Part shown: positions 56,579 to 64,000 of the stretch, piece by piece
How positions within the stretch are numbered: the first letter of the stretch is position 1
Layout: each line of letters opens with the position of its first letter
Source: CAVWDU01 sp963840725
GTDB lineage: Bacteria; Pseudomonadota; Gammaproteobacteria; Pseudomonadales; Halieaceae
Length of the DNA: 64,000 bases
Direction of reading: 5' to 3'
NCBI GenBank assembly: GCA_963840725.1
Contig: CAWIZY010000016.1
Location: 496,001-560,000 of the forward strand
Position numbers and translations under genes: made by a program
The notes under the pieces: generated by a model
Database searches by the model: none
Told to the model about the DNA's origin: nothing
What the model saw: the letters and a program-made list of their open reading frames with translations, nothing else

Positions 56579-58816
56579 CTAGAACTCGTACCGCGCCTGG
56601 ATACCTAATGATCGTGGTCCGTCGATGGATGCAAAATGTGCTCCACGGAAAAACGGCACGTCATTCACCCAGGTCGTGGTTCTCTCGTCGGTAAGGTTCT
56701 TGCCCACTACCGCGACGCTCCAACCGGTGTAGGAGCCGAGCTGCAGTCTGGCATTAACTTTATAATACGCGTCCTGACGTGAAATGGGGTCCAGATCCAG
56801 GGCTGTATAGAATTGATCGCTGTAGTCGATGCCAATGATTCCAGCGAGGCGAAGATCACCACCCAGGTCCGTCTTGTACTCCAAATTCAGAGTGCCCGCC
56901 CACTCCGGGGAAAACTGCAGTTCCTTACCCGAGAGATCCTGAGTGCAGGTGCCGGGGGGCAGACCTGTATCTGCCGCGTGAGCGTTCTGCTGTTGTGCGG
57001 TGCAAACCGCTGCTGGAAAACTGTCGTATTCCGCGTCCAGTAATCCCAAAGCTCCGGAGAGCATCCAGTGTTCAGTGATCTGCCAGCGGGCATCTATCTC
57101 GATACCTTGTGTCACTGCCTCCGCCGCATTGTCGGTCACGAAACGGGTGCCGTTCCAGGCGGCCACCTGCAAATCGGAGAATTCGGAGCGGAAAACAGCG
57201 GCGTTGAGTTCCACACTGCCGCCGGCAAATCGGGTTTTTATACCCATCTCCCAGGCTTCAACCGTTTCCTCGTCAAAGGTCTCGCCACTTTCAAAATCGA
57301 ATCCACCCGATTTAAAACCCTCTGAGTAGCTCAAGTAGACCATGCCAACATCCCAGGCATCATACTGGACATTAAACGAAGGCGTTGTATCGGAATCATC
57401 CCGCGAATCGTCGAGGGTATAAGACGGAAATGGAAGAGCCCCCGAGGTCTGCTGGCTGTAGTCGAGGTCTTTCTGGTCATCGGTATAGCGCAGCCCGGCC
57501 GTCAGATGCAGCCGGTCCGTCAGGTGCCAGGTCAACTGCCCGAAAGCCGCCAGGCTATCGGTGTCCTGCACCAGGTCGAAGGTCTGTCGGCCAACAAAGG
57601 GCGGCAGTGGGAATCCATCGGCAATCGCCTGGGTAGTATCGAAGTCAAAGTACTGCAGATGGTCTATTTCCTCAGTCTGGTAAAACAGGCCGAGCACATA
57701 GTCAAACCGCTCACCCGTGGCCTCCAATCTCAGTTCCTGCGAGAACTGACTATGCTCTTCGTCATAGCGTTTGGCTGCAGTATCCAGATTAGCCACCCAA
57801 CTCGCGGGTATATTGTTTTCATATTCATAGCCGGTATAGGCTGTGATGGAAACCAGCGTGGCGAAGTCGAAGTCGTAGCGTATTGTTGCGGTCACATTAC
57901 CCGCATCCGTATCATCGAAGTCGCGACCGAACACCGGATTATTGGTTGATCTTTTAAAGTTCAGGCGCTGCTCGTAGTCCGGGTCGACGGACTCATACAA
58001 GGCACGGAACGGACCACCCTCGCGCATCTGCAACTGCCGTCCGTCCACGTCGTAGCTGGACCATTCTGCTTTCAGGTCCAGTTGCAGTCTGTCGCTGGCA
58101 TCGAAACTCAGGGACAGCCGCAGTAACTGCTCTTCAATTTCCGGGTCTTCGTCGCCGGTCGCCAGGTTATCAATAAACCCGTTGGACTGGTTATATTTAA
58201 AAACCCCCCGGGCTGCAATGCGATCAGTCAAGGGCCCCGAAAGCACGCCTGTAGCGCCATAAGAATCATCGCCCTCAAAGTATTGCGCCTCCAGGGAACC
58301 TTCGAACTCCTGGGTTGGCTTGCGCGTGGTGATATTGAGCGCACCTGCAATCGTATTTTTCCCGAACAGAACGCCCTGAGGCCCTTTGAGCACCTCAACT
58401 CTCTCTACATCAAGAAACGGGGAACGTGAGGAGCGGCCGCGGCCGAAATACACACCGTCCACAAAGGTGCCCACTGACTGTTCAAATCCCTGGTTCGCGC
58501 CAGAGCCGATACCGCGAATCGTAACGCTGTCTTGCGTGGCATTTTCAGCGATGGTCACGTTGGGAATCGAAGCAGACATTTCCTCCAACCCGGTAATGGA
58601 GAAGTCGTCCAATCGCTCCCCGGTAGTGACGGAAACCGAAATCGGTACATCCTGCAGACTTTGCTCACGTTTCTGTGCAGTTACCACCACCTCCTCCAAC
58701 TGCGGGCCCTGAGCCAGACCCTGGAGAGAACTGCAGGCGACTATCAAAGTCACGGCGGCCGGCAGGGATTTCCTGCGCAGTATTCCCGTCGAAGGTTGCT
58801 GTCGATGGTCTGTCAT
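56579..58816 (-). CDS. TonB-dependent outer-membrane receptor
   Basis: A 745-residue protein with signal peptide (to about 35), a TonB-box-like LEEVVVTAQKREQSLQD, and a plug domain with SIPNVTI, TIRGIGSG, VERVEVLKGPQGVLFGKN and GALNITTRKP. The beta-barrel ends in ARYEF with a terminal Phe. GGAG lies 8 nt upstream of the ATG at 58816. It imports a bulky substrate using TonB energy. The link with the adjacent sulfatase suggests a sulfated ligand rather than iron. The barrel type (GFKSGGFDFESGETFDEETVEAWE region) is the kind common in sphingomonads and marine gammaproteobacteria. Confidence 0.93.
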   Translation of the reverse strand: MTDHRQQPSTGILRRKSLPAAVTLIVACSSLQGLAQGPQLEEVVVTAQKREQSLQDVPISVSVTTGERLDDFSITGLEEMSASIPNVTIAENATQDSVTIRGIGSGANQGFEQSVGTFVDGVYFGRGRSSRSPFLDVERVEVLKGPQGVLFGKNTIAGALNITTRKPTQEFEGSLEAQYFEGDDSYGATGVLSGPLTDRIAARGVFKYNQSNGFIDNLATGDEDPEIEEQLLRLSLSFDASDRLQLDLKAEWSSYDVDGRQLQMREGGPFRALYESVDPDYEQRLNFKRSTNNPVFGRDFDDTDAGNVTATIRYDFDFATLVSITAYTGYEYENNIPASWVANLDTAAKRYDEEHSQFSQELRLEATGERFDYVLGLFYQTEEIDHLQYFDFDTTQAIADGFPLPPFVGRQTFDLVQDTDSLAAFGQLTWHLTDRLHLTAGLRYTDDQKDLDYSQQTSGALPFPSYTLDDSRDDSDTTPSFNVQYDAWDVGMVYLSYSEGFKSGGFDFESGETFDEETVEAWEMGIKTRFAGGSVELNAAVFRSEFSDLQVAAWNGTRFVTDNAAEAVTQGIEIDARWQITEHWMLSGALGLLDAEYDSFPAAVCTAQQQNAHAADTGLPPGTCTQDLSGKELQFSPEWAGTLNLEYKTDLGGDLRLAGIIGIDYSDQFYTALDLDPISRQDAYYKVNARLQLGSYTGWSVAVVGKNLTDERTTTWVNDVPFFRGAHFASIDGPRSLGIQARYEF

Positions 58817-59091
58817 AGCTGGCTCCCTGGCTCGATGATCCCAAACCACTCGCAGGCGTCTCTTGAGGGTCTGCGAGCTCTACGGCTGAATCACCACACT
58901 AGCAATATCAGCGGATCGCCACTCGACCGGGCGCGCCAAAAAGCGCGCAAATGACGACAGGACTGATGGGATCGGCGTCTGCAGATGAAACGAAACCAGT
59001 ACTGGCAGGAATTTACTATCAGTAGGCTGAGCTACCGCCCTGCCATGCCATTCGGCAAGCGGGCGACAGGCGATAAAGCCCGAGGACGAGG

Positions 59092-60591
59092 CTAGCGGGC
59101 GGGAGACGAGGGCTCGGGTTTGCCAGCAAGATTCTTCTCTACGGGAATACCATCCTGCTTATAGATCACGCCGCCTTTCATGACCAGGTCGACGCTTTCG
59201 AGGCGATTAATAGAATCTAGAACATCACCCTTTACGGCAATGATATCGGCCTTTTTGCCAGTCGATACGGTACCCAGTTCGTCTCCAACGCCCATCATGA
59301 CGGCGGGCCAATACACGGCTGCCCGAATCACATCCATGGCCGGCAAGCCCATCACTCGCACTAACACGTCAAGTTCATTCCAGGTTGACTGGCAGTGGAA
59401 GGACAACGGGATACCACTATCTGTACCCACCAGAAACACCACCCCGGCCTCCCGCAATTGAGCCAGCTTGCGCTGCAAGGTCGGCTTGCGCAATGCGGTC
59501 AGCTCCATGTAACCCAACTGACCGGGGTTGGCGATGGATGCGCGAATATCGGCAATCGTGTCCGCTTTGAGTCCGCGCTCAAAACAATCCGTATCGAGCT
59601 TTTCCGGGTTGGCTACTGTGCGGTCATAGTTCCAGAGGCCCTCCACGGTCGGCGTCCAGAACAACGGCCCGCCAGCAACCCGACCGGTCCCGGTGCGCTC
59701 TCTGATCGAAGCGATAATATCCGGGGGATACTCGGGCGCAGTCGTCAGGCCAGTGTGCTCGAAATTATCCACCCCAACGGCGAGGCCTACACGGATTTCC
59801 TCCGGCCGGTGAGAGTGCGCGACGACTTTCAACCCCCGTTTGTGGGCCTCATCCACTATGGCCGCGGCGACCCCTTCGGGCAGCTTGTCCTGATCAACCA
59901 GCTTGACGATATCCATACCGGCTTCATCCAGCCGACCTACCATGCTGCGGGCGTCCGCCTCGCTGCGTACGGCCCAGCGATAGGCACTTTGCCACTCGGC
60001 GACTTCGGCCTGCAGAAACGGCCCTGACATAAACAAACGAGGCCCCGGGATCTCACCGCGTTCTACGCGCTGCTTGACTGAACGACTCGCAGCCAGCGGT
60101 GCGCCCAGATCCCTGGCCGAGGTCACGCCAGCCAACAACAGTTGCACCGCCGAGGCAGGCATTATTTCGTTCGCCAAGCGATCAGCGTAGGTTTTCTGCC
60201 AATGTGGATAATCAGCGTGGCCGTTGAGCATCAGGTGGGCATGACTTTCCCACAGGCCCGGCAGCACATCCATTCCCTCAGTGGAGACCACCCGAAAGTC
60301 AGGGGGTACAGACATGGAAGCCAGCGTACCCACGCCAGTGATGGTGTCGCCCTCAATCAAAATAACACTGTCGCGCAGCGGCGCATGACCAAAACCATCG
60401 ATCAAGCGGCCGCCAACCAGTGCGGTTTTTACGCCGCCGGCTTCGGCCCCGGGCGCCGCCCCCGGTTGCGTTGCTGCGTGTGAGACCGCGGTACCAAACA
60501 GCATGCACCAGAAACAGGCCCCCACCAGGGCAGAGCGGCGCAGCCACAAGGGCCGGTTCAGGCGAGAATCATGCGCCACCGATACCCTCAT
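59092..60591 (-). CDS. Exported amidohydrolase-family enzyme
   Basis: A 499-residue protein with an N-terminal signal peptide (ALVGACFWCMLFGTAVSHA). The amidohydrolase fold shows GGRLIDGFG, the metal pair HAH in WESHAHL, a probable carbamylated or bridging lysine in DIVKLVDQD, then VVAHSHRPEE, NFEHTGL and GTDSG with the final Asp. This resembles periplasmic imidazolonepropionase- or prolidase-like amidohydrolases. The substrate is unknown. The start overlaps the stop of the methyltransferase gene (ATGA), so the pair is coupled. Confidence 0.88.
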   Translation of the reverse strand: MRVSVAHDSRLNRPLWLRRSALVGACFWCMLFGTAVSHAATQPGAAPGAEAGGVKTALVGGRLIDGFGHAPLRDSVILIEGDTITGVGTLASMSVPPDFRVVSTEGMDVLPGLWESHAHLMLNGHADYPHWQKTYADRLANEIMPASAVQLLLAGVTSARDLGAPLAASRSVKQRVERGEIPGPRLFMSGPFLQAEVAEWQSAYRWAVRSEADARSMVGRLDEAGMDIVKLVDQDKLPEGVAAAIVDEAHKRGLKVVAHSHRPEEIRVGLAVGVDNFEHTGLTTAPEYPPDIIASIRERTGTGRVAGGPLFWTPTVEGLWNYDRTVANPEKLDTDCFERGLKADTIADIRASIANPGQLGYMELTALRKPTLQRKLAQLREAGVVFLVGTDSGIPLSFHCQSTWNELDVLVRVMGLPAMDVIRAAVYWPAVMMGVGDELGTVSTGKKADIIAVKGDVLDSINRLESVDLVMKGGVIYKQDGIPVEKNLAGKPEPSSPAR

Positions 60592-61349
60592 GGCTTGCGA
60601 AATTTCAGGGTAAAGCGGTCAGTATTACCGGTGACAGAAGCGCGACCGACCTCATAGCGAAGTTCATCATCCGGACGGTAATGCAAGTCCGAAAAGTCGA
60701 CCAGCTCGAAACCGGCGGCCTGAACCTCCTTTATCACCAGGACCGGATCGACCCGACGCCCGTTCTCGTTGTCCAGGGCTTGCATATGCCGCCGGGTGTG
60801 ATCAACCACGCCGTAGATGCCACCGGATTTCAGCGCCTTGAACGCTGAAGCATTAACGGATGCACGGCTATCGGCGTCAAAATTATGGTAATTCCTGAAG
60901 GTCAGCACCATGTCAGCGTCGGTGATACCCAGGTCCGTATTGCTCGCATAGTAAAAGCGGGCGCCATCCTCTTTGCCAAGCTTGGCTTTATCACCCAGGA
61001 TCGCTATTTTTTCGAAACCGGGTTTGGTCACCAACTGTTCTTTTACTCGCGTTGTGCCATAAGCCACCGAAAGTTCGCCCTTTTCCGCCAGCACAGGTGC
61101 CAGCAGTTTGGTATACCAGCCGCCGCCCGGGAAGAGCTCCACAACCTTCATGGAATCGGTGAGGCCTAAAAAAGCCAGGGTCTCCATCGGCTTGCGATTG
61201 GCGTCCCGCTTTTTTTCTGCGTCGGAACGGAGATCGGCTTTCATCGCCGCCTCCAGCTTGGTTTGCACGGGGTCGACTTCTGCCGCCGAGGCGCTGAGCG
61301 CCAAAACCAGACTGGTGGAAGCTAGAAGCGTGGTCGCTAGTGTTTTCAT
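60588..61349 (-). CDS. Exported methyltransferase-like protein (COG4798 type)
   Basis: A 253-residue protein with a clear signal peptide (LATTLLASTSLVLALSASAA). The body is a class I methyltransferase fold with an altered SAM loop, VVELFPGGGWYTKLLAP, and later DADMVLTFRNYHNF and GGIYGVVDHTRR. Exported proteins of this type are common in gammaproteobacteria and marine bacteria, but SAM is not expected in the periplasm, so the activity is unclear. It is coupled with the downstream amidohydrolase by a 4-nt overlap. Confidence 0.85.
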   Translation of the reverse strand: MKTLATTLLASTSLVLALSASAAEVDPVQTKLEAAMKADLRSDAEKKRDANRKPMETLAFLGLTDSMKVVELFPGGGWYTKLLAPVLAEKGELSVAYGTTRVKEQLVTKPGFEKIAILGDKAKLGKEDGARFYYASNTDLGITDADMVLTFRNYHNFDADSRASVNASAFKALKSGGIYGVVDHTRRHMQALDNENGRRVDPVLVIKEVQAAGFELVDFSDLHYRPDDELRYEVGRASVTGNTDRFTLKFRKP

Positions 61350-61403
61350 GATTTATCCTCTGTTGGAACGTTTGGGCGGTTGTAAATGACTGTATATACA
61401 GGC

Positions 61404-62183
61404 TCAGCGCGTACCCTGACCGTCATCAATTTTGATGCAGGTCCCGGTGACACATTCGGATGAGGGCGAGACCAGATAGAGCAGTGTCGAGTCCATCTGG
61501 GCGGGGTCGCAAATCCGTTGGCGGGGAAACATCGGGCTGAAATCCCCCATTCGCTCCAGCATCCCATCCATCATCTCTGACGAGAATGCCCCGGGCGCTA
61601 TCGCATTAACATTGATATTGAATCGCGCCCATTCACAGGCGAGCGCTTCGGTCATACGCACCAGTGCAAGCTTGGTGGTCGCGTACAGGGCCGCCGCTGA
61701 ATCATGCCCGATGGTATAGGCCGCGATCGAAGCGATATTGACGATACGTCCAGCGCATTTCTCATCGATCAAACGCCGTGCGATCTCATTGCACAAAACC
61801 CAGGGCGCCTCAAGATTGGTATCCATCACCCGATCAAACAACGCATCGTCCACCTTGACCGCTCGCTGAGCATCCGGGATGCCTGCATTATTAACCAGAA
61901 TGGTAATCACACCCAGAGCGCTCTCGGCTCGTTTCACGCCTTGTCGAATCTGTGCCCGGTCAGTCATATCCATGGGAATTGGCTCACAGACGCCACCTGC
62001 TGCACGAATTTCCTCCGCCAACAACTGTAATCGATCAGCGCGCCGGCCCGTTATCGCCACCCGGGCGCCACAGGCCGCCAGCACCAGAGCAAATCTTCGA
62101 CCAAGGCCGGAGGTGGCTCCAGTAACCAATGCTGCATCACCCGAGAGGTCCAGAGAAAAGTTCGGGGTGGAAAAATCATTCAT
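61404..62183 (-). CDS. Short-chain dehydrogenase/reductase
   Basis: A 259-residue SDR with cofactor loop TGATSGLGRR, NNAG, the catalytic serine in IASIAAY and the YxxxK pair in YATTK, followed by NAIAPGAF. ITGRRADR after the second strand carries arginines that usually mark NADP(H) preference. It oxidises or reduces an alcohol/ketone of unknown identity. It lies 54 nt upstream of the exported methyltransferase in the same direction and may belong to the same unit as the amidohydrolase. Confidence 0.93.
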   Translation of the reverse strand: MNDFSTPNFSLDLSGDAALVTGATSGLGRRFALVLAACGARVAITGRRADRLQLLAEEIRAAGGVCEPIPMDMTDRAQIRQGVKRAESALGVITILVNNAGIPDAQRAVKVDDALFDRVMDTNLEAPWVLCNEIARRLIDEKCAGRIVNIASIAAYTIGHDSAAALYATTKLALVRMTEALACEWARFNINVNAIAPGAFSSEMMDGMLERMGDFSPMFPRQRICDPAQMDSTLLYLVSPSSECVTGTCIKIDDGQGTR

Positions 62184-62282
62184 TCGGACAAGCCCTGCTT
62201 TGGTCTAAATCAAACGTCAGTATTTCACGATCAACTGCCGCGTTAAAGCGGTGACAGCCACTGGCTTTTGCTGCGCGGCTCA

Positions 62283-62705
62283 TCATCGCACGAATTGACG
62301 CAGAGCGTCGCACTGGGCAGCCCCGTTACAGTACAGTAAACCACGTTCGGCAGTCGCAACCGCACGTCGGTCATCACCGCTGGCGCGGTAAGTACGAGCG
62401 AGATTGAGATAGATAAGACCGTCCTGGGGGTCTATTCGCTGCGCCCGCTCAAGCAGCGCCAGCGCCGTGTCGTAATCGCCCTGCGACATGGCCCGGTCAG
62501 CCTGGGTGAGCAATTGCCGGTGAGCCGTCACCGCGGGCTGCTCAGGTTGCGGCGTCGGTTCAGGCCGTGTTACGGCCGCTGGAGGGGGCTGGGGACTGCT
62601 GGCCGGTGGGCGCTCCTGAACTGGCTGCGTGGAGCAGGCACTCAGGAACAGCAGCAGACATATACCTGTGGTTCTGGCAACCGGGAAGATCATACCGTTC
62701 CTCAT
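62283..62705 (-). CDS. TPR-containing lipoprotein
   Basis: A 140-residue lipoprotein. The lipobox is LSAC with Cys24, followed by a Pro-rich linker (about 28-60) and two TPR-like helices pairs (ADRAMSQGDYDTALALLERAQRIDP; YLNLARTYRASGDDRRAVATAERG, quoted as landmarks). It overlaps the end of the PBP1B gene by 4 nt. This arrangement suggests a partner of PBP1B similar in role to the LpoB/LpoP type of outer-membrane activator; the small TPR lipoprotein LpoP next to PBP1B in Pseudomonas has just this form. Confidence 0.82.
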   Translation of the reverse strand: MRNGMIFPVARTTGICLLLFLSACSTQPVQERPPASSPQPPPAAVTRPEPTPQPEQPAVTAHRQLLTQADRAMSQGDYDTALALLERAQRIDPQDGLIYLNLARTYRASGDDRRAVATAERGLLYCNGAAQCDALRQFVR

Positions 62706-64000
62706 CGACCGCGGTTAAACAGCGACTGAAACCAGTCAACCACGTTGTTGTCGCGCGCCGCACAATCGGTGCGCTTTGTGGGCGCAGTGTCCACCACAAA
62801 CGGCAGCAATCGTGCATCGGGGCAGCCCTCACCGGTGAGGAGGCCATTGCTGTCATTCACCCAGTCCACCTGCACGCGGTCCGGCATTCTGTAGCCCAAG
62901 GAACGCTGGCTCGCCCGCGCCATAAAATGGGCCCAGACTTTAAGCGCACCACTGCTGCCAGTCAGCCCGGTAGCGGCGTTGTCATCCCGACCGATCCAGG
63001 TGACCGCCATCAGGTCACCACTGAATCCCGCAAACCACGAGTCGCGGCCGTCGTTGGTCGTGCCCGTTTTGCCGGCAACATCGAACTGCCGATCGAGATA
63101 GCGGTAGACACCGACGCCCGTGCCCTCTCTAACCACTTCGCGCAAACCGTAGTGAAGCAGGTGGGTGGCCTGCAGACTCACGGTGCGATCATACTCCAGC
63201 GCGTAGCGCTGCAATGACTTCCCGCGGGGATCAATGATATCGCGGATACTCCGCAGAGGCGTTCGAAATCCACCGGCTGCGATCGTTTGGTACATGACTG
63301 CCATATCCAGAGGCGAATACTCGCCGGCACCGAGCGTGAGTGCGGGAACACGCGGCACACCGTTTTCGACTCCCAATCGATTCAAGGTATCCACTACTGC
63401 ATCAATCCCCAACTCCATGCCGAGGCGCGCAGTCGCAAGATTATAGGAGCGCGCCAGTGCCCGATGGAGCAAAACTGTGCCATGAGATTTACGATCGAAA
63501 TTCCGCGGCTGCCACTGCTGAGCGCCCGGACCGGCAATGGTAACCGGAGAATCCTCAAGAGCTGTGGCCAAGGTGTAGCGCTCAGGCTGCTCCAGGGCAG
63601 CCAGATAAACAGCTGGCTTCAACAGCGAACCCGCCGGCCGCCGCGCATCCAGTGCCCGGTTGAATCCAGCAAAGCGCATCCGTCTACCTCCTACAAGCGC
63701 AGCTACCTCACCGGTATCAAGGCGGGTAACCACTGCCGCAGATTCCAGTTCATCGCCACGATCGAGCTGCTCCATAATTGCCGTAGTGCTCTGCTCCAGC
63801 TGCCGCTGCAGCAGCGGGTCAAAACTGGTAAAGATCCTCAGACCCTCGCGAGCAAGCTGTTCCGCCTGGTATTCCTTGGGCAGCTGCCTGCGCACGAGAT
63901 CAAGAAAAGCGGGGAACGAGTTCAACACCGGCTGTCGATCCCCCAGCCCAAGCGGCATCGCCGCGGCCACCGCTTCATGCTCTGCCGAGATCACGCCCTC
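62702..64000 (-). CDS. mrcB: Penicillin-binding protein 1B, C-terminal part (start beyond window)
   Basis: About 433 residues, open to the right edge. The transpeptidase domain is complete: SLLK active-site serine motif in RPAGSLLKPAVYL, ARSYNLATARLG with the SYN motif, and AGKTGTTNDGRDSWFAG with KTG. The upstream glycosyltransferase domain and membrane anchor are outside the window. It polymerises and cross-links peptidoglycan in the periplasm. The short C-terminus after GEGCPDARLLP and the linked TPR lipoprotein fit PBP1B of Pseudomonas-like bacteria. Confidence 0.92.
   Translation of the reverse strand, partial: EGVISAEHEAVAAAMPLGLGDRQPVLNSFPAFLDLVRRQLPKEYQAEQLAREGLRIFTSFDPLLQRQLEQSTTAIMEQLDRGDELESAAVVTRLDTGEVAALVGGRRMRFAGFNRALDARRPAGSLLKPAVYLAALEQPERYTLATALEDSPVTIAGPGAQQWQPRNFDRKSHGTVLLHRALARSYNLATARLGMELGIDAVVDTLNRLGVENGVPRVPALTLGAGEYSPLDMAVMYQTIAAGGFRTPLRSIRDIIDPRGKSLQRYALEYDRTVSLQATHLLHYGLREVVREGTGVGVYRYLDRQFDVAGKTGTTNDGRDSWFAGFSGDLMAVTWIGRDDNAATGLTGSSGALKVWAHFMARASQRSLGYRMPDRVQVDWVNDSNGLLTGEGCPDARLLPFVVDTAPTKRTDCAARDNNVVDWFQSLFNRGR

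Overview
The window is chromosomal DNA from a GC-rich gammaproteobacterium. Three things point there: a rRNA operon with tRNA-Ile and tRNA-Ala in the spacer, the order tyrS / M23 peptidase / anmK / erpA / argC that I recall from Pseudomonas and relatives, and a NuoCD fusion in the complex I operon. A TonB-dependent receptor beside a secreted sulfatase would suit a marine member such as the Cellvibrionales/Halieaceae, but that placement is inference. I see no prophage, transposase, integrase or CRISPR array.

Layout. 1-9.6 kb: a partial MipA/OmpV outer-membrane gene, an unusual isocitrate-dehydrogenase-like enzyme with an internal duplication, a GlpD-like flavoprotein, a metallo-beta-lactamase-fold hydrolase, an esterase, the oxidative pentose phosphate pair zwf-pgl, and an iron alcohol dehydrogenase. 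10.0-24.8 kb: the complete nuoA-N operon for respiratory complex I, tightly overlapped. nuoB, nuoF and nuoG carry about nine apparent frameshifts, while every other gene in the window reads through. 24.8-31.6 kb: a CBS-domain protein, tex, three small or secreted unknowns including an EF-hand protein, a methyltransferase, and the SOS gene yebG with a clear LexA box. 31.7-38.1 kb: a rRNA operon on the minus strand (16S, tRNA-Ile, tRNA-Ala, 23S, 5S) with two promoters and a terminator. Its 23S gene has an insertion in helix 45, and decayed repeats of the 5S end lie downstream.

38.1-45.0 kb: tyrS, an M23 endopeptidase and anmK (cell-wall turnover and recycling), then an argC / membrane protein / erpA / DsrE-like minus-strand run. 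45.0-50.3 kb: a CLC chloride protein and a haem cluster, hemJ-hemL-hemB. 50.3-53.8 kb: a Nudix hydrolase, a ModF-like twin ATPase, and a coupled nei-HNH pair. 53.9-62.2 kb: an accessory-looking block with an AraC regulator, sulfatase, TonB receptor, amidohydrolase, exported methyltransferase and SDR. 62.3-64 kb: a TPR lipoprotein and the C-terminal part of penicillin-binding protein 1B.

The most noteworthy signals are the duplicated IDH, which looks like a single-chain mimic of the dimeric active site; the local cluster of frameshifts in complex I; the 23S intervening sequence; and the 5S remnants. All family calls come from reading motifs by eye, without database searches.
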